Shown piece by piece: positions 12,344-23,230 of a stretch of 64,000 nt of DNA (position 1 is its first letter; the number at the start of each line of letters is the position of its first letter). The position numbers and the translations under genes are program-made. The notes under the pieces were generated by a model. It did not search any database and was not told where the DNA came from. It was given only the letters and a program-made list of their open reading frames with translations. Location of the stretch: positions 8,136,001 through 8,200,000 of the forward strand of contig JAVTVJ010000011.1 of the NCBI GenBank assembly GCA_034509425.1, written 5' to 3'. Source of the DNA: Eopsaltria australis (Eukaryota; Chordata; Aves; Passeriformes; Petroicidae).

Positions 12344-15300
12344 GTGGCTGCTCTGGTTTGTCCTGGGTTAAACCATGGTCACTCCACTTTCCAGGGGGTA
12401 CCTAGCCCCTCTGGACTTTCTCCACCAGTTAGCTTTCTCTTTTTCTAAGTCATCTCCCCCTGGGGTCTCCAAGGACACATCCACAGCAGCTACACCCTTT
12501 CCCCCCATGTTGTCTGTCCCTACAGACGTGTGTGTGCCTGACCCCACACTGGATGTGCCTCAGCTGTTCCCGTGATTCAGGTCCCATCTGTGGGATGCTT
12601 TCACCTCATCGGCTGCCTTTGCCACAGAAGCTGTTAAGGTGTTGTGCTGTTGCTCAGCGGGGGAATCCCTAACCCTGGTCCTGTGTGTTAAATGATTGCT
12701 GCCCTGAGCTGCCATTCAATCCAGGTGGGACTGAAAATGTCCTTTTACACAATCCCTGAGGGTGTCCAAGCTTAAAAATGTGAGGTGTGATGGGTGACTC
12801 TCAAGAAGGGTCTCAAAGCTGGGACTAGAACATCTCACTGAAATAGGGCTGATTCCCCCAAGCTCAGGAGGGCTGAGCCCTTGTGATATTTTTTGTCTTG
12901 GCTAGCACAGAAAAGCAGATGAGTTTCCCAGCACTCTGATCTACAGAGCTCTCCTAATTTACCATTTGGGTTGCTTCACTCCTCTTTGTTCTAGGGTTGT
13001 CTGTAGCATTAGAGGGTCTTCTCTCCATGTCTCTTGTCTCATTCCCAAGGACATACCAGAGGTGAGACTGCCGTGGCTTTTAGATCACTTGGTGCTTTTG
13101 GTATTGGCACTTCACTGCAATCAAGAAGATCATAAGAATTGATTCCAGCTAGAATGGGATGAGCAGACAGGGGCTGTTCAGAGAGGCAGACTCCATATGC
13201 TTGTCTGTGTGGTGCATTACTTTTCCTTACTTTTTCAAGGGCACCATGGAAAGGTGAACGCATTTGGAAGCATTAGCATTCCTCCACACCTTCTGAATAA
13301 TTTTGCTATTTTATAGGAGTTAATTTTGTTTGAATTTCTTCCTGTTGTTTTCTTTCCCAATCCCCACCACTTAGGAGGTCAACAGAAAGCTACAGCTTGC
13401 CTCATATTTATTCAGTGATTTATTCAGATCAGCATCTGTCTCTTCAGACTTCTCACATTTAACCCTTTACTTTGGGTAGACCTTTGTTTCTAGATTTGGA
13501 GATAATTCACTAAGTGTCCTCTGCAGTCTGATTATGACATTGAATTTGGAGGAAGATTTCTGCTTCACAGGGTTGAAAATTATTCAAGGGAATGTTATGT
13601 ACTTGTTTTCTTCTCTGTTAGACACCTTGCACTTCCCACAGAAGTATAACTTTAAAAGCAGTATGTTCTGTGTTATCATATCTAAGTAAAGTCATTAAAA
13701 ATATCTATACCATAGCATTGGTAGATTAAACCCAGGTTATCCCCACAGGAATCAAATACTCAAATCAATACTTCTCTCCAGGCCAACTTTATTATTTTTA
13801 AGCAGCTTTTTATAGTTTAAAGAATGTGTATCTGATAGGAATTACCAGCCAGAGCTGTGTCTTATGTAATAAACTAATGTTCAACAGAAAGTTGCCCAAC
13901 AGTTTTATGACCTTATTTTTTTTTGGGGGGGGAGGGGGAAAGGGGTGGGAAGATTTGATTTTACTTCTTATTTGAACATAGTCTTTTAATAAGACTTCCC
14001 TGCTGTTTGCCATATACTTTTGCCTCCACAAAGTGACTTGTGGGTGGGAGGGAGACAAGCTTGAGGCAGCCTTATTCTGAGGTGCACCTAGCTCTGAATA
14101 GCTTCTCTCTGTGAGTAAAAACCTTTCCCTGTCCTTACTCTCTGGTGCTAAATGAAAGGGAAAGAACTGCAAATGCAGGTCATATTTTTAAGCCAAAACA
14201 TTTTTCTCACTGAAGAACAAGTCTGCCTTTATCAAAGATTTCAGTGAAGGGGTTTCTGTTTTGTCTTCCACAAAAAAGGATTATGTGAATATTTAATTTT
14301 AACATTTCTATGATTTTTTTAAACAATGCCTCTGTTTGGAATTTGCTAAATTTTTTAAACACAGTAATCTATAAATATTGGAATGACATCAAACACTTCT
14401 TGTTACTCCCCAAAGTGTTTTTCTCTTCTTTCTAAAAATTTAAAAAAGACTTAGGAACAAAAACCTCCCAAACCTAAATTTCTCTAATTTTAAGAATTGA
14501 CCTACAGTGACTTTTTAAATACACAACAAACATATTAGTTAAGAAGAGCCAGCTTTTATTCCTTCTAGTGCTTTTATAGAATGATCGTCCACAGCTGACA
14601 CCAAATTCAAATATTATTTATAAAATTATTAATTTGAAAATTTACTTAGGAATTTGAAATGGATACTTACTTGGAAATTTGTTTCCATTTGCATTAATTT
14701 AAGCTTATCTTATTTTATGAGAGCAAATGCAACAGCAGACTGTAGAGGGATTCCAAATTTTGATTAAAGAAAATTTTGATTTGTTTTAAGGCACAGAAAG
14801 AGTCTAGTGCTGAACAATATTTATCAGTACTGTCATTTTCTATTAGGACCAATATATACGTGTGTCATCTAGGTAACTAGATGAGTGCTAGATAAAGCGT
14901 GCTGGAGAATTAGGGTCTTGATTTTCAGAGCAGTCTGTTGAATGAACAATTTTGTTTATTCTGCTTGTAAACTCAGCCTTTCTTTGTTTAACAAGAGTAA
15001 ATATTTTTACAGATATAAACACACAGCCCATTGTGTGGTGATAGAATTCAGATGAATACTTTCCCTGGACTATACTGAAGTATCTGTATTATTTTTCATG
15101 ATCATTTCCTTCCAAGGATGACACAGCACGGAAAGTATTCACTTGCAGGCCATGCTGCTTTGGCCTGGGAAATAGCAACTTCCTTTCCCAGTTTCCATCT
15201 TCATTTGTAATGGGTTGCATACTTTGGTTTAGGAATTGTTGCAACTAAATGAAGGGGAGGCAAAAGTTAATTACATCATCACCGTGTCTGGAATTGTCTG

Positions 15301-16380
15301 GAGAAAAAAATGCGCTGCGCCATGGTGTGCTCATCCTTATTATGCCTAGTGGAGATCCAGGGAAGCAATGCTGGCCCAGGATAAGAGCTGGGGGGAGGCA
15401 CATCCAAAGCCTTTGCACAGAAGGAGCACAGAGGAGGTGCTCTGCAGGTGACTTCCCACATTTTCAGCGGGAGCATGCACTGCAGAAGGCAAAATTAATG
15501 GCGGGGTCTCTTAATAAATCTCTGCCTAAAAGGAGAAATCTGGGACTGTCTTTGTACAGATATGTGAAATTTCTCAGCCTAAATGGGCTTCTGTGCCCAC
15601 TTAAAGTTGTTTCTTTGTGAAGCTGCCTGCATCTCTAGAATTGATTGAGATTTTGTATGGCCCTACGTTTTTGGTGTGGGGGATTTTTTGGTTGTTTTCC
15701 ACCCCCAAGCCCCCTTGCCCAAGTGTTCCTTAAACCCTGACCAATAACTTCGTTGGCTTTTGAAAAGAGAATTTCCTACCACTCAAGGACAGGCTATGAC
15801 AAGAATTTTTTCCTGAGAACGTGACATTTGACACGAAGACAAGACCACATTCTTCTGAAGATAATATAGTCTCAGGACTATATTCCTACTGCATGACTGG
15901 ATGTTTTCTCCTAGAAAGAATTGCTCTTTTAACTTTGAGAAAAAGAGTTAAAGCAGCATTTTCTTGGGTGGGAATGAAGATTAATATTAACTGCTTTTAT
16001 GGCAACATGCAGCCAACAACGAGTATAGCTGATGGTTAATTAGTAGATGTGAGATGGACCTTATGTCCTAAAGACAAATAATTGCCTATTATCACTTGAT
16101 CAAATGAACTGTCTGGAGAGAAGCATTTGGGGCTCTAAGATTGCTGAAAGCCTCTACTGTGTCATTCTTGTGTTTGATGCCTTGCAGAGCACCTCTTCCC
16201 ACTCTGTGTCTTAAGCCCACCAATGCAGAGAGGAAAAATTCCACTTTTTTGGTGCACCCGTCCTCCACTTATGAGTGGGAAAAAATCCTTTCATTCCCCT
16301 TCTCAGGGCAAGATTTATCCTGTAGAATGCAAGCTTTATGGGTCTTTTTTCTTTGCCTGCTTTTTTTTAATTGAATGCTA
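12344..16380. other. Gene-free stretch, mostly unique
   Basis: A second ERV-like terminus (TGTCCTGGGTTAAACC) begins at 12359, but no matching far end was found. The sequence is GC-richer to about 13100, then AT-rich. A G-rich run lies near 13925-13950. Frames such as 15249-15620 (123 codons) and 13810-14172 on the minus strand (120 codons) show no domain. Confidence 0.5.
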
Positions 16381-16800
16381 GGAGTGATTTCTCTAAGAAT
16401 GCAGAGAGCAACCAGTCTGGAATACCAAAATATGGCACCTTCTTAATTAACCAAGCAATCATCAACTTGATCGAATCTCTTTGAAGTTTTCCAGCAACTA
16501 CGTGCACACCATATGCAAAGAGATCAGTAATGTGGAATGCAAGTGCTGGCAGTAAGATCAGCTTCTTGATCAATAATAGCTCAGCCTGTGCAGACATTTA
16601 ATCTGAAAGAAAGAGGTCATCTTCAATCAGGTCCTTTAAAAGATCGACCAACAACATCTAATCACTGATTACTGAATATTTAGTCATGCAGTGACCTTGG
16701 TTACTATTGCTTAATCATACATTATTAGCTAATTCCTTTTAACTCCAGCTTCTGAATTAGATTTTGTCCTAATTATTATTACAACTGTTAAAGAAGGAAG
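16380..16800. other. TAAT-rich, enhancer-like unique block (putative conserved non-coding element)
   Basis: The block holds many homeodomain-type cores: TTAATTAA near 16445, AGTAATG, CAATAAT, TTTAATC, CTAATCACTGATTAC, CTTAATCATACATTATTAGC, TAATTCC, GAATTAG and CCTAATTATTATT. It also has GATC and TGCA motifs and no repeat signature. Such clustering in unique sequence is typical of deeply conserved developmental enhancers, but conservation cannot be seen from one genome. Regulatory role is inference. Confidence 0.3.
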
Positions 16801-19282
16801 ACATTACAGTTTATGACACTGACTTCATAGACCAGAGCCAGCAAAATCAAATCCAACATGTTTTTGTGAGGCTGAGTCTTTCTAACTCCGTATCTTTCCT
16901 AACAAATGTTTCTTCAGCCTTTTCTTAAGGACCTCTAATGTTGGACAATCCTAAACTTCACAGCATAGCAGAATGTTATAACGTATCTTTATCTCATGCA
17001 CAGGGTGAGTGTAAGGAATATGTTCTTTCATGGGTACATTGAAGTAGTGCATCTAACTATCAAATGTCATCAATGTTAGCAATGAACCAAATGCAAGAAG
17101 TTGCTTAAAATCAAAGAATTTGTGTGTTGACATAGATATGACTGATAACTCAGTTAATTCCTAAGAGCACGTTATAAGAGGACCAGTTTATGGTGGGTAG
17201 CAGTGAAAGAGCCATCAGGCTGAATAACAGTGAGGGGGAATAGTCTTCAGTTCCAGATTCACCCTGCTGTTACAATGTGACATAGCTTCCTCAGTTCTGA
17301 CTGACCAGGGGTGGTTAGGGGATAGGAAATGACTTGGAATTTCCCAAACACTATATCCAGAAGAGACTGTTGAGAATGCCCAGAGTTAATGAAGCTGCAA
17401 GTCATTCAGACTGCTTCTGTATTTGAAAAAGTACCAAACAACAAGAGTAACAAAAAAACCCCAAAAAACAACAACCAAAAAAAGCCCCCACACCTGACTT
17501 GGGATAACAATACTCTGCTGGCTCACAGGGAGAGAGTATTTTAAGGCCAACATTAAATCCAGGATTATGAAAATGGGATTTTCTTCTGAGTGTTGCATCC
17601 CCAGCTCTAGCATCCAGACTGTGTTAGGTGATTACCTGCAAGAAAACTACTTTTTTCTACTTTTTTTTTTTTTTTTTCCATTTAGGTTGTAATTGTGCTT
17701 AGTGGTTTGCTTTGTTGTATCCCATGTGTCTCAGGCTGCATAAAAGCATGATATGAAAATAAAGAAATCATAGCTTTGGTTCATCTTGAAGCCTATGAGA
17801 AAGTGAAGACCTGGGCTGCTCTATTTCTCCCTGAAAGCAGTAAATCCTGACAAATCAGCCCTCCTGTTGAGTGTCTTTTGGGAAACCAAGCTGCCCCAGC
17901 TGCGTTCGACAAGTTGCCTGTTCTCTATCAAGCACCAAAAAGATACAAAGATACTTTTACTCTCTGACAGTTTTTGGAAGGAGTTACCTCAGCCGAACCA
18001 AATCAGTGGTTCCCATGGCTGAGCAAGAACAATTGAGAACAAGCACCAAAATGGGGTGGCATCTCAGCAGGGTGAATTCCAGCAGCTCCTGACTGTGCTT
18101 GTCCTTTCAGAAGAGCCCCTTGGTGAGCTGGAGCTGCTGTAGCACTCTCTCCAAACGCCTGGATGTGAAACACACGTGTGGCAGCTGTGTGCCAGCTGTG
18201 TCCAGAGGTCTCATGCCAGGACCAGACTCAGTGCTGGTCTGCAGCAGGACACTCTGTCTGCTTTTCATGTTCTTACAGGAGAATCTACTTGTCTGCATCT
18301 TCACCTGCACTTACTTATTTCTTATACACTCTACTAACCCTTGCCTGTGGGATTATGAGCCCAAAAATGTGTCTGTATATTTTTTTTTCCCAAACACGTG
18401 AATGTTCTCACCTGAGGTTCCACCTAACTCAGTGTGCTTTGCCTGTCTCCTTTGACCGTAACTCTGTTACACAGACCTCTGTTACTTTCCTCTTGGACCA
18501 TAATCTCAATAATAATAGAGCTCTACTGACATCAGCTTCCTCTTAAGGGCAGTACTGACCCATTTCATGTCTTAAAATTCAGCAGTGATCCCTGACAGGC
18601 TGCACCAGGCATAAATTAGAATTTTTGTTTCTTTTGAAGGAAAAAATGAGAGAGCTATTAACTAGACCTTGTTCAATTAAAATTGGTAATTGGTAACTAT
18701 TTTTTTTTATTTTGAAATCTTGATATCAGATTGCTTATGTCTTACAGTATTTTTATAAAGGAAATTTTAGTATTTTGCATCTGCTGGTCTTAGAATTTAA
18801 GGGTTTGAATTGATATTCTCACACAAATTTAAGATGGGGCTCTGTTGCCTCCCATATCGGAGTCACACAGTTCATGATGGAGCTAAGGAAAGAGATTTCA
18901 GGTTCTTCTAGGTAATCTTGAGAGATATCACTCTACTACTTTATGTCTCAGCCATCCAGCTGGGAAAACTATGTATAAATCAAGAACACAAGCAAAGTTA
19001 AATGATGCCTCAGTGGGTATATTCTGTGCAAAAGCTTATTTTCTGTATTTTATCTTTCCTTCAGATGGCTGTCCTAGTAGACAGTCATACTGGGATTTCA
19101 TTTTACATGAAAAGAAAAAATAACTTTTACTGAAGGACTCATGACTTAGCCTTGCAAATCTGCAAATATTAGACCTCAAATGTACTGAAATCTGGAAGAC
19201 TGATCTTGCAGAAGCCAGTGTTATAACCTCGAAAAAATTGATATGCTGTTAACTGTGTCCTCTGGTCAGGGACTAAAATGAG
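16801..19282. other. Gene-free stretch
   Basis: Contains an A/C-rich tract at about 17450-17490 and a T17 run at 17661-17677. A GC-richer segment at 17870-18300 has several short frames on both strands, none with a recognisable domain. Confidence 0.5.
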
Positions 19283-19454
19283 TGTCCTGGGTTAGGCCAG
19301 AGGGGTCAAAATCTAGGAAGTGATCTGGGCTGCAGGAATGCAGGAAGAAATACAACTTCCTTCCTGCGAGAGAGAGAGCCAATAATCAGGTAGTTTTAAG
19401 AATTGATAGGTAGGTAAACCAATTAAAAAGTTGGTCCGCCTTCAAGGAAAAAAC

Positions 19455-19464
19455 CATATATAAG
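19455..19464 (+). promoter_or_regulatory. LTR TATA box
   Basis: CATATATAAG about 172 nt after the LTR start, followed by a CTCTTCCTCTTTAG pyrimidine tract and CTGCTGCTGCTG, the usual placement of a start site in bird LTRs. Confidence 0.55.
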
Positions 19465-20771
19465 CAGAGACTTTCTGACGCTCTTCCTCTTTAGACCTGC
19501 TGCTGCTGTGTAGAGAGGAGCAGCTCCTGCTTCTCTCACTGGTAAGGCCCCCCCCTACCTCCTTCCGAAGGAGGGATGGGGGGGGGAAGGGAGGTTTTAC
19601 GGCAGCCGTGCCGCTGCAGCCGGGCAGGGATGGGGGAGGAACGGCTGAAATCTTCAGCAGATACAGCTCAGCCGGTGTGCCAGCTACACGAGAGAGAGAG
19701 CCAAACCCCTGCTCCGGGCTAGGCAAGGACCAGGCCGGACTCCATCCAGCTCGGGCCAGGCCCTGCCCTGTCACCCCAGGCCTAGATGGCCCCAGCAGGC
19801 CGAGCCAGCTTGGCCGAGCCAAGCAGAGACTCTGAGAGCGTCTGGCATTCAGCTCGGACCTGTTCAAGCAGCCCGGCAAAGAGCACGTGATCCTCACACT
19901 GCCGGAGAGAGAGAGACAGAAATTAACTCTCTCCATGCCTGGACTAAACTCACAGACTCCCATCCTTCCTCGCAGAGAGAGGAACGAGTGAGGACATCTA
20001 CATAGTGCAGCGCAGAGACTTTACAGTCAGTGAAGAAAGCAGAACTGATACTAAAAAGGGGGTGCATGGGAAGTTGCTTCAAGAGTGAAGCTGAAAACTC
20101 TTTTGGAGAACTATGGTTGGGGACTGAGCTAATAAATTCTCTGTAATATATGAAGATATAGTCCAAAGGGGGATGTGAGGTTCTTATTGCAGCCAATGAA
20201 CTGAAATACCTAAGTACAGACAAGTAAGTGTTGAAAAAGTACAGCCTGATGAGAAACTAGAACTAAGAGAGAAGAGAGGCTGTGACTCAGAGCCCTGGTC
20301 CCGGGGAGAATGCTAGAGAACCTGAGTTGTCAGGAGAACCTGTGTTGCTAAGCACAGAAGAAGAGATTTTCTTTGTTGCTGCAATTGAACTGAGCATCCT
20401 TAAAACAGGTACCCTGTGGACTGTTCATAACTCACCATAGTGGCTGTGGGAAGGCTACTGGTGTGGGAGAGATCCACCATTAAGCTGGACTTTGCTCCGG
20501 GCGGCGGTTAATGGTGAGGCAGAAGACCCATAAAAACTGTATTTTTCTTACAGAAGATCCATAGTGTAAGCAAAAGAAACTTCTCTCCCTAAATGAACTG
20601 AAACAAGAGCTGTTTCTGAGGTGGTAAACTGACTGGAAGTCAAAGTGTTGTCTTTTGTATGTTGTCAGGGAGAATGAAATGGAGAGGTGGGGAAGGAGGG
20701 GTGGTCTGGGGAGTTTGTTCTGGTTTTTCTTGAGTTTTTTTTTCTTTTTTTCCCTTTGTCTTAGATATATT

Positions 20772-20777
20772 AATAAA
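20772..20777 (+). terminator. LTR polyadenylation signal AATAAA
   Basis: AATAAA is followed by ACTTCTTTGTAC and a T/G-rich stretch, as expected for a cleavage site, 137 nt before the LTR 3' end. Confidence 0.6.
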
Positions 20778-20914
20778 ACTTCTTTGTACTTTATAAAGTT
20801 TGAGCCTGCTTTGCCTACTCCTAATCCTTATCTCACAACAAGCAATCAAGTAAATTTAGGTAAGTGTGCTAGCATTTAGCCACAAACCTGAATAAGCGGA
20901 CTAAAACCACGACA

Positions 20915-22689
20915 ATGAGTCACATTTGTTTTAGTGCATCTTTTAAATGTTTTATCACAGTTATTGAACCATGTATATGATGTATTGATAAACAAAGGTT
21001 TTAGGAATACTTTAAATACTGATTTCATAGCTGATAACTAATTTTAGGGCTATTAGTCAGAATTGGTTAAATTTATCCACTAAGGTTTTCAGCCATTTGT
21101 CTAAAGTCAAAACTAGGAGGAAAGGGAGGAGTTGAGCCACAGCAAGCTCTGAGAAGTTATTTTTGTTTTAATGTCAGGTAGATAACATAAACCTCATGTG
21201 TGTACCATAAACCTCATATAGTGTCTGATTCCACAAAAAGGTTTCTATGGGAGAGGGGTTTTTTTTCCTTTCATTTCATATTGTATGTTTCCTTTTTGTT
21301 GGGGTGGTGTGTTTATTCCCTTATTACAAGTGGAACTGAATCCTCTATTCTCAGCATGGTTAAGGATTGTTGTGGGTGCTCAAAAGAATGGATAATTTTG
21401 AGGTGCAGGACCTATTGGTCTCTGGGTACTTTTACTCCTGAGATTCAGCACAGCTACATGTTAACAATAGCCTCCTGGGCAAGGGAAGAAATAGCCTTTC
21501 TGCTTATCTGATGCTGTTGGAGCATCTGTTTTCCTTTTATATTTATGGTATATCACAACACCACACCGTAGATATCTAAACAGCGTGGATATTGCTAGGA
21601 ATTGTTTATGTGTGTTTGCATGTCCTTGTGTGTGCGTTGAATAGGAATTTTCCCTAGAAATAAATTAATTTATGTTACATTAAAATATTGGCAGGGAAAG
21701 AACAGCAGAGGCTTTAACACTCTAGGGTGCTGTCTGTCTACATATGCGATCTCCCTCTGAAGTGCCCTGGGCTAAGCAGAGCACATCATAGCAGGGGAGG
21801 CTAGAAAAGGCAGCAGATCTTGTTCCTGTGCACAAACCTGACATTTTATATCCCAGATGGTAGTTTTATGGGCCATTATGATGCTTCAGACTGACTCAAT
21901 AGGTGAAATGAAAGAATGAAAATAGTGCTATTGCCAAAAAAGAAAAAAAAAAAAAAGAAGAAAAAGAAAGAAGAAAGGTTGATTTGGGAGCTCAAGTGCT
22001 GGCCCTCAATAGGGCTGAGTAAGTCACAGACCAACTGCTGTGATTTATGTGATGGTACAGTGTGATTAACTTTCCCCTGGATCATTAGAGAGTCTCAGTG
22101 GGTGGTGATGTGCCAGTTACTGTTCTCAGCTGGAAGGAGGATCAGCAATAAACAGCCAGATGGGAGGAAAAGAGGAGAAGGAAATTCTTAATCAGGGCTG
22201 AATTTTTAGATTAAATCTGCACAGATTTTAAGTCAAGTAAAAAAGTGCCTATTTTCTTAATGTCAGAAACTTCAGTTGTCTTCCTCTGTAACAGCTGGAC
22301 GCGGGAGATCTGTCACCCAGCTTTAAGTCCTTGTCTGCAGTTTGCAGAGGTCTTGAGTGAGCTCTAGCAGTGCCAAGTACAGTTGTACCCAGTCCATTTC
22401 CAGACCCACCACAGGCATGTTTGCAGCAGAGGGTTGGGTATGTCTGTGTCACAATTGTCCTGTGGGGTGGTGCAGAAAGTACCCAGGATGTGTGGGTAGG
22501 TCAGCACCTCACTGCTTGGCCTTTTCAGTGATGAAAGTTTAAAATTAAATCAGATGAATTTCACTGTGACAGGACTGTAACTTGTGTTTGACACAAACTC
22601 ATAGCATCTACTATGGTTTTCTGCTAAACAGAGCTTAGAAAGAAAAGCTTCCACAGCCACTATAGATGTCTTAAAGCTGTACCCTTTTT
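20915..22689. other. Gene-free stretch with a purine tract
   Basis: AT-rich unique sequence. An A/G-only tract (A runs with GAAGAAAAAGAAAGAAGAAA) lies at about 21936-21977. No coding signature. Confidence 0.5.
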
Positions 22690-23230
22690 TGTACTGAATA
22701 TCTCCAAAGGCAAAGACTTCAAAACTTCCTTGGGAAACTTGTGCTGGTGCTTAGTCATCCTCACAGTGAAGATGTGTTTCCTGATGTTCAGACTATATTT
22801 CAGCATTTCAGTTTGTGCTGAAACTCAATCTGTTTCAGTTTGTGCCTGTTGCTTTTTGTCTTGTCACTGGTTACTACTGAGAGGAGCCTGGTCCATCTTC
22901 TTTACACCCTTTAGGTGTAAAAGGTGTCCTCTTTTGCGCTCTCCCTTCATGTATTTATACACTTTGATCCTCCTGAGCCTTCTCCCTCCAGGCTGAAAGC
23001 CCCGTCTCTCTCAGCCTTTCCATACAGGAGAGTTGCCACAGTCACTTCATCACTGTTGAGGCCCTTTGATGGCCTCTATCCAATATGTCCACATCTCTCT
23101 TGTAGTGGGAAGCTCAGAACTGAGCACAATATTCCCGGTGTGTCCTCACCAGTGCTGAGCTGGGATGCTTGCCTAATGGAGCCCAGGATACCACTCACCT
23201 TCTGTGTGGTAAGGGCTCATTGCACACTAA
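22690..23230 (-). mobile_element. CR1 retrotransposon fragment, antisense
   Basis: In plus-strand reading the segment gives the reverse complement of CR1 in the familiar order: GGGAAACTTGTGCTGGTGC, GTGTTTCCTGATGTTCAGA, CAGTTTGTGCCTGTTGC, CATCTTCTTTACACCC, TATTTATACACTTTGATCC, CCTGAGCCTTCTCCCTCCAG, CTCTCTCAGCCTTTCC, ATATGTCCACATCTCTCTTG, CAGAACTGAGCACAATATTC, GAGCCCAGGATACCA. The 3' UTR tail (low-coordinate end) is missing or unrecognisable, and the reverse-transcriptase frame is interrupted. TTTCAGTTTGTGC is duplicated at 22806-22818 and 22833-22845. Confidence 0.92.

Larger units (their letters stand above)
19283..20914 (+). mobile_element. Long solo LTR, ERVL-like, with 5-bp target duplication
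   Basis: The element begins TGTCCTGGGTTAGG and ends AAAACCACGACA, giving partly complementary ends (TGTC/GACA). It is flanked by perfect ATGAG direct repeats at 19278-19282 and 20915-20919. A 5-bp duplication is usual for ERVL-class insertions. A TATA box (CATATATAAG, 19455-19464) and a polyadenylation signal AATAAA (20772-20777) put it on the plus strand. No second copy of either end occurs inside, and no gag, pol or env frame is visible, so at 1632 bp it looks like one long LTR left by recombination. The purine-rich AGAGAGAG stretches and the CTGCTGCTGCTGTG motif after the TATA box recall songbird LTR leaders. Confidence 0.85.

Noticed and set aside
12359..12900. Possible second LTR starting TGTCCTGGGTTAAACC
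   Set aside because: No CA-ended terminus with a matching target duplication was found downstream, and no TATA or AATAAA is placed sensibly.
19442..19963. 173-codon minus-strand frame
   Set aside because: It lies inside the solo LTR in antisense, with Pro/Ser/Leu-rich composition and no retroviral or host domain.
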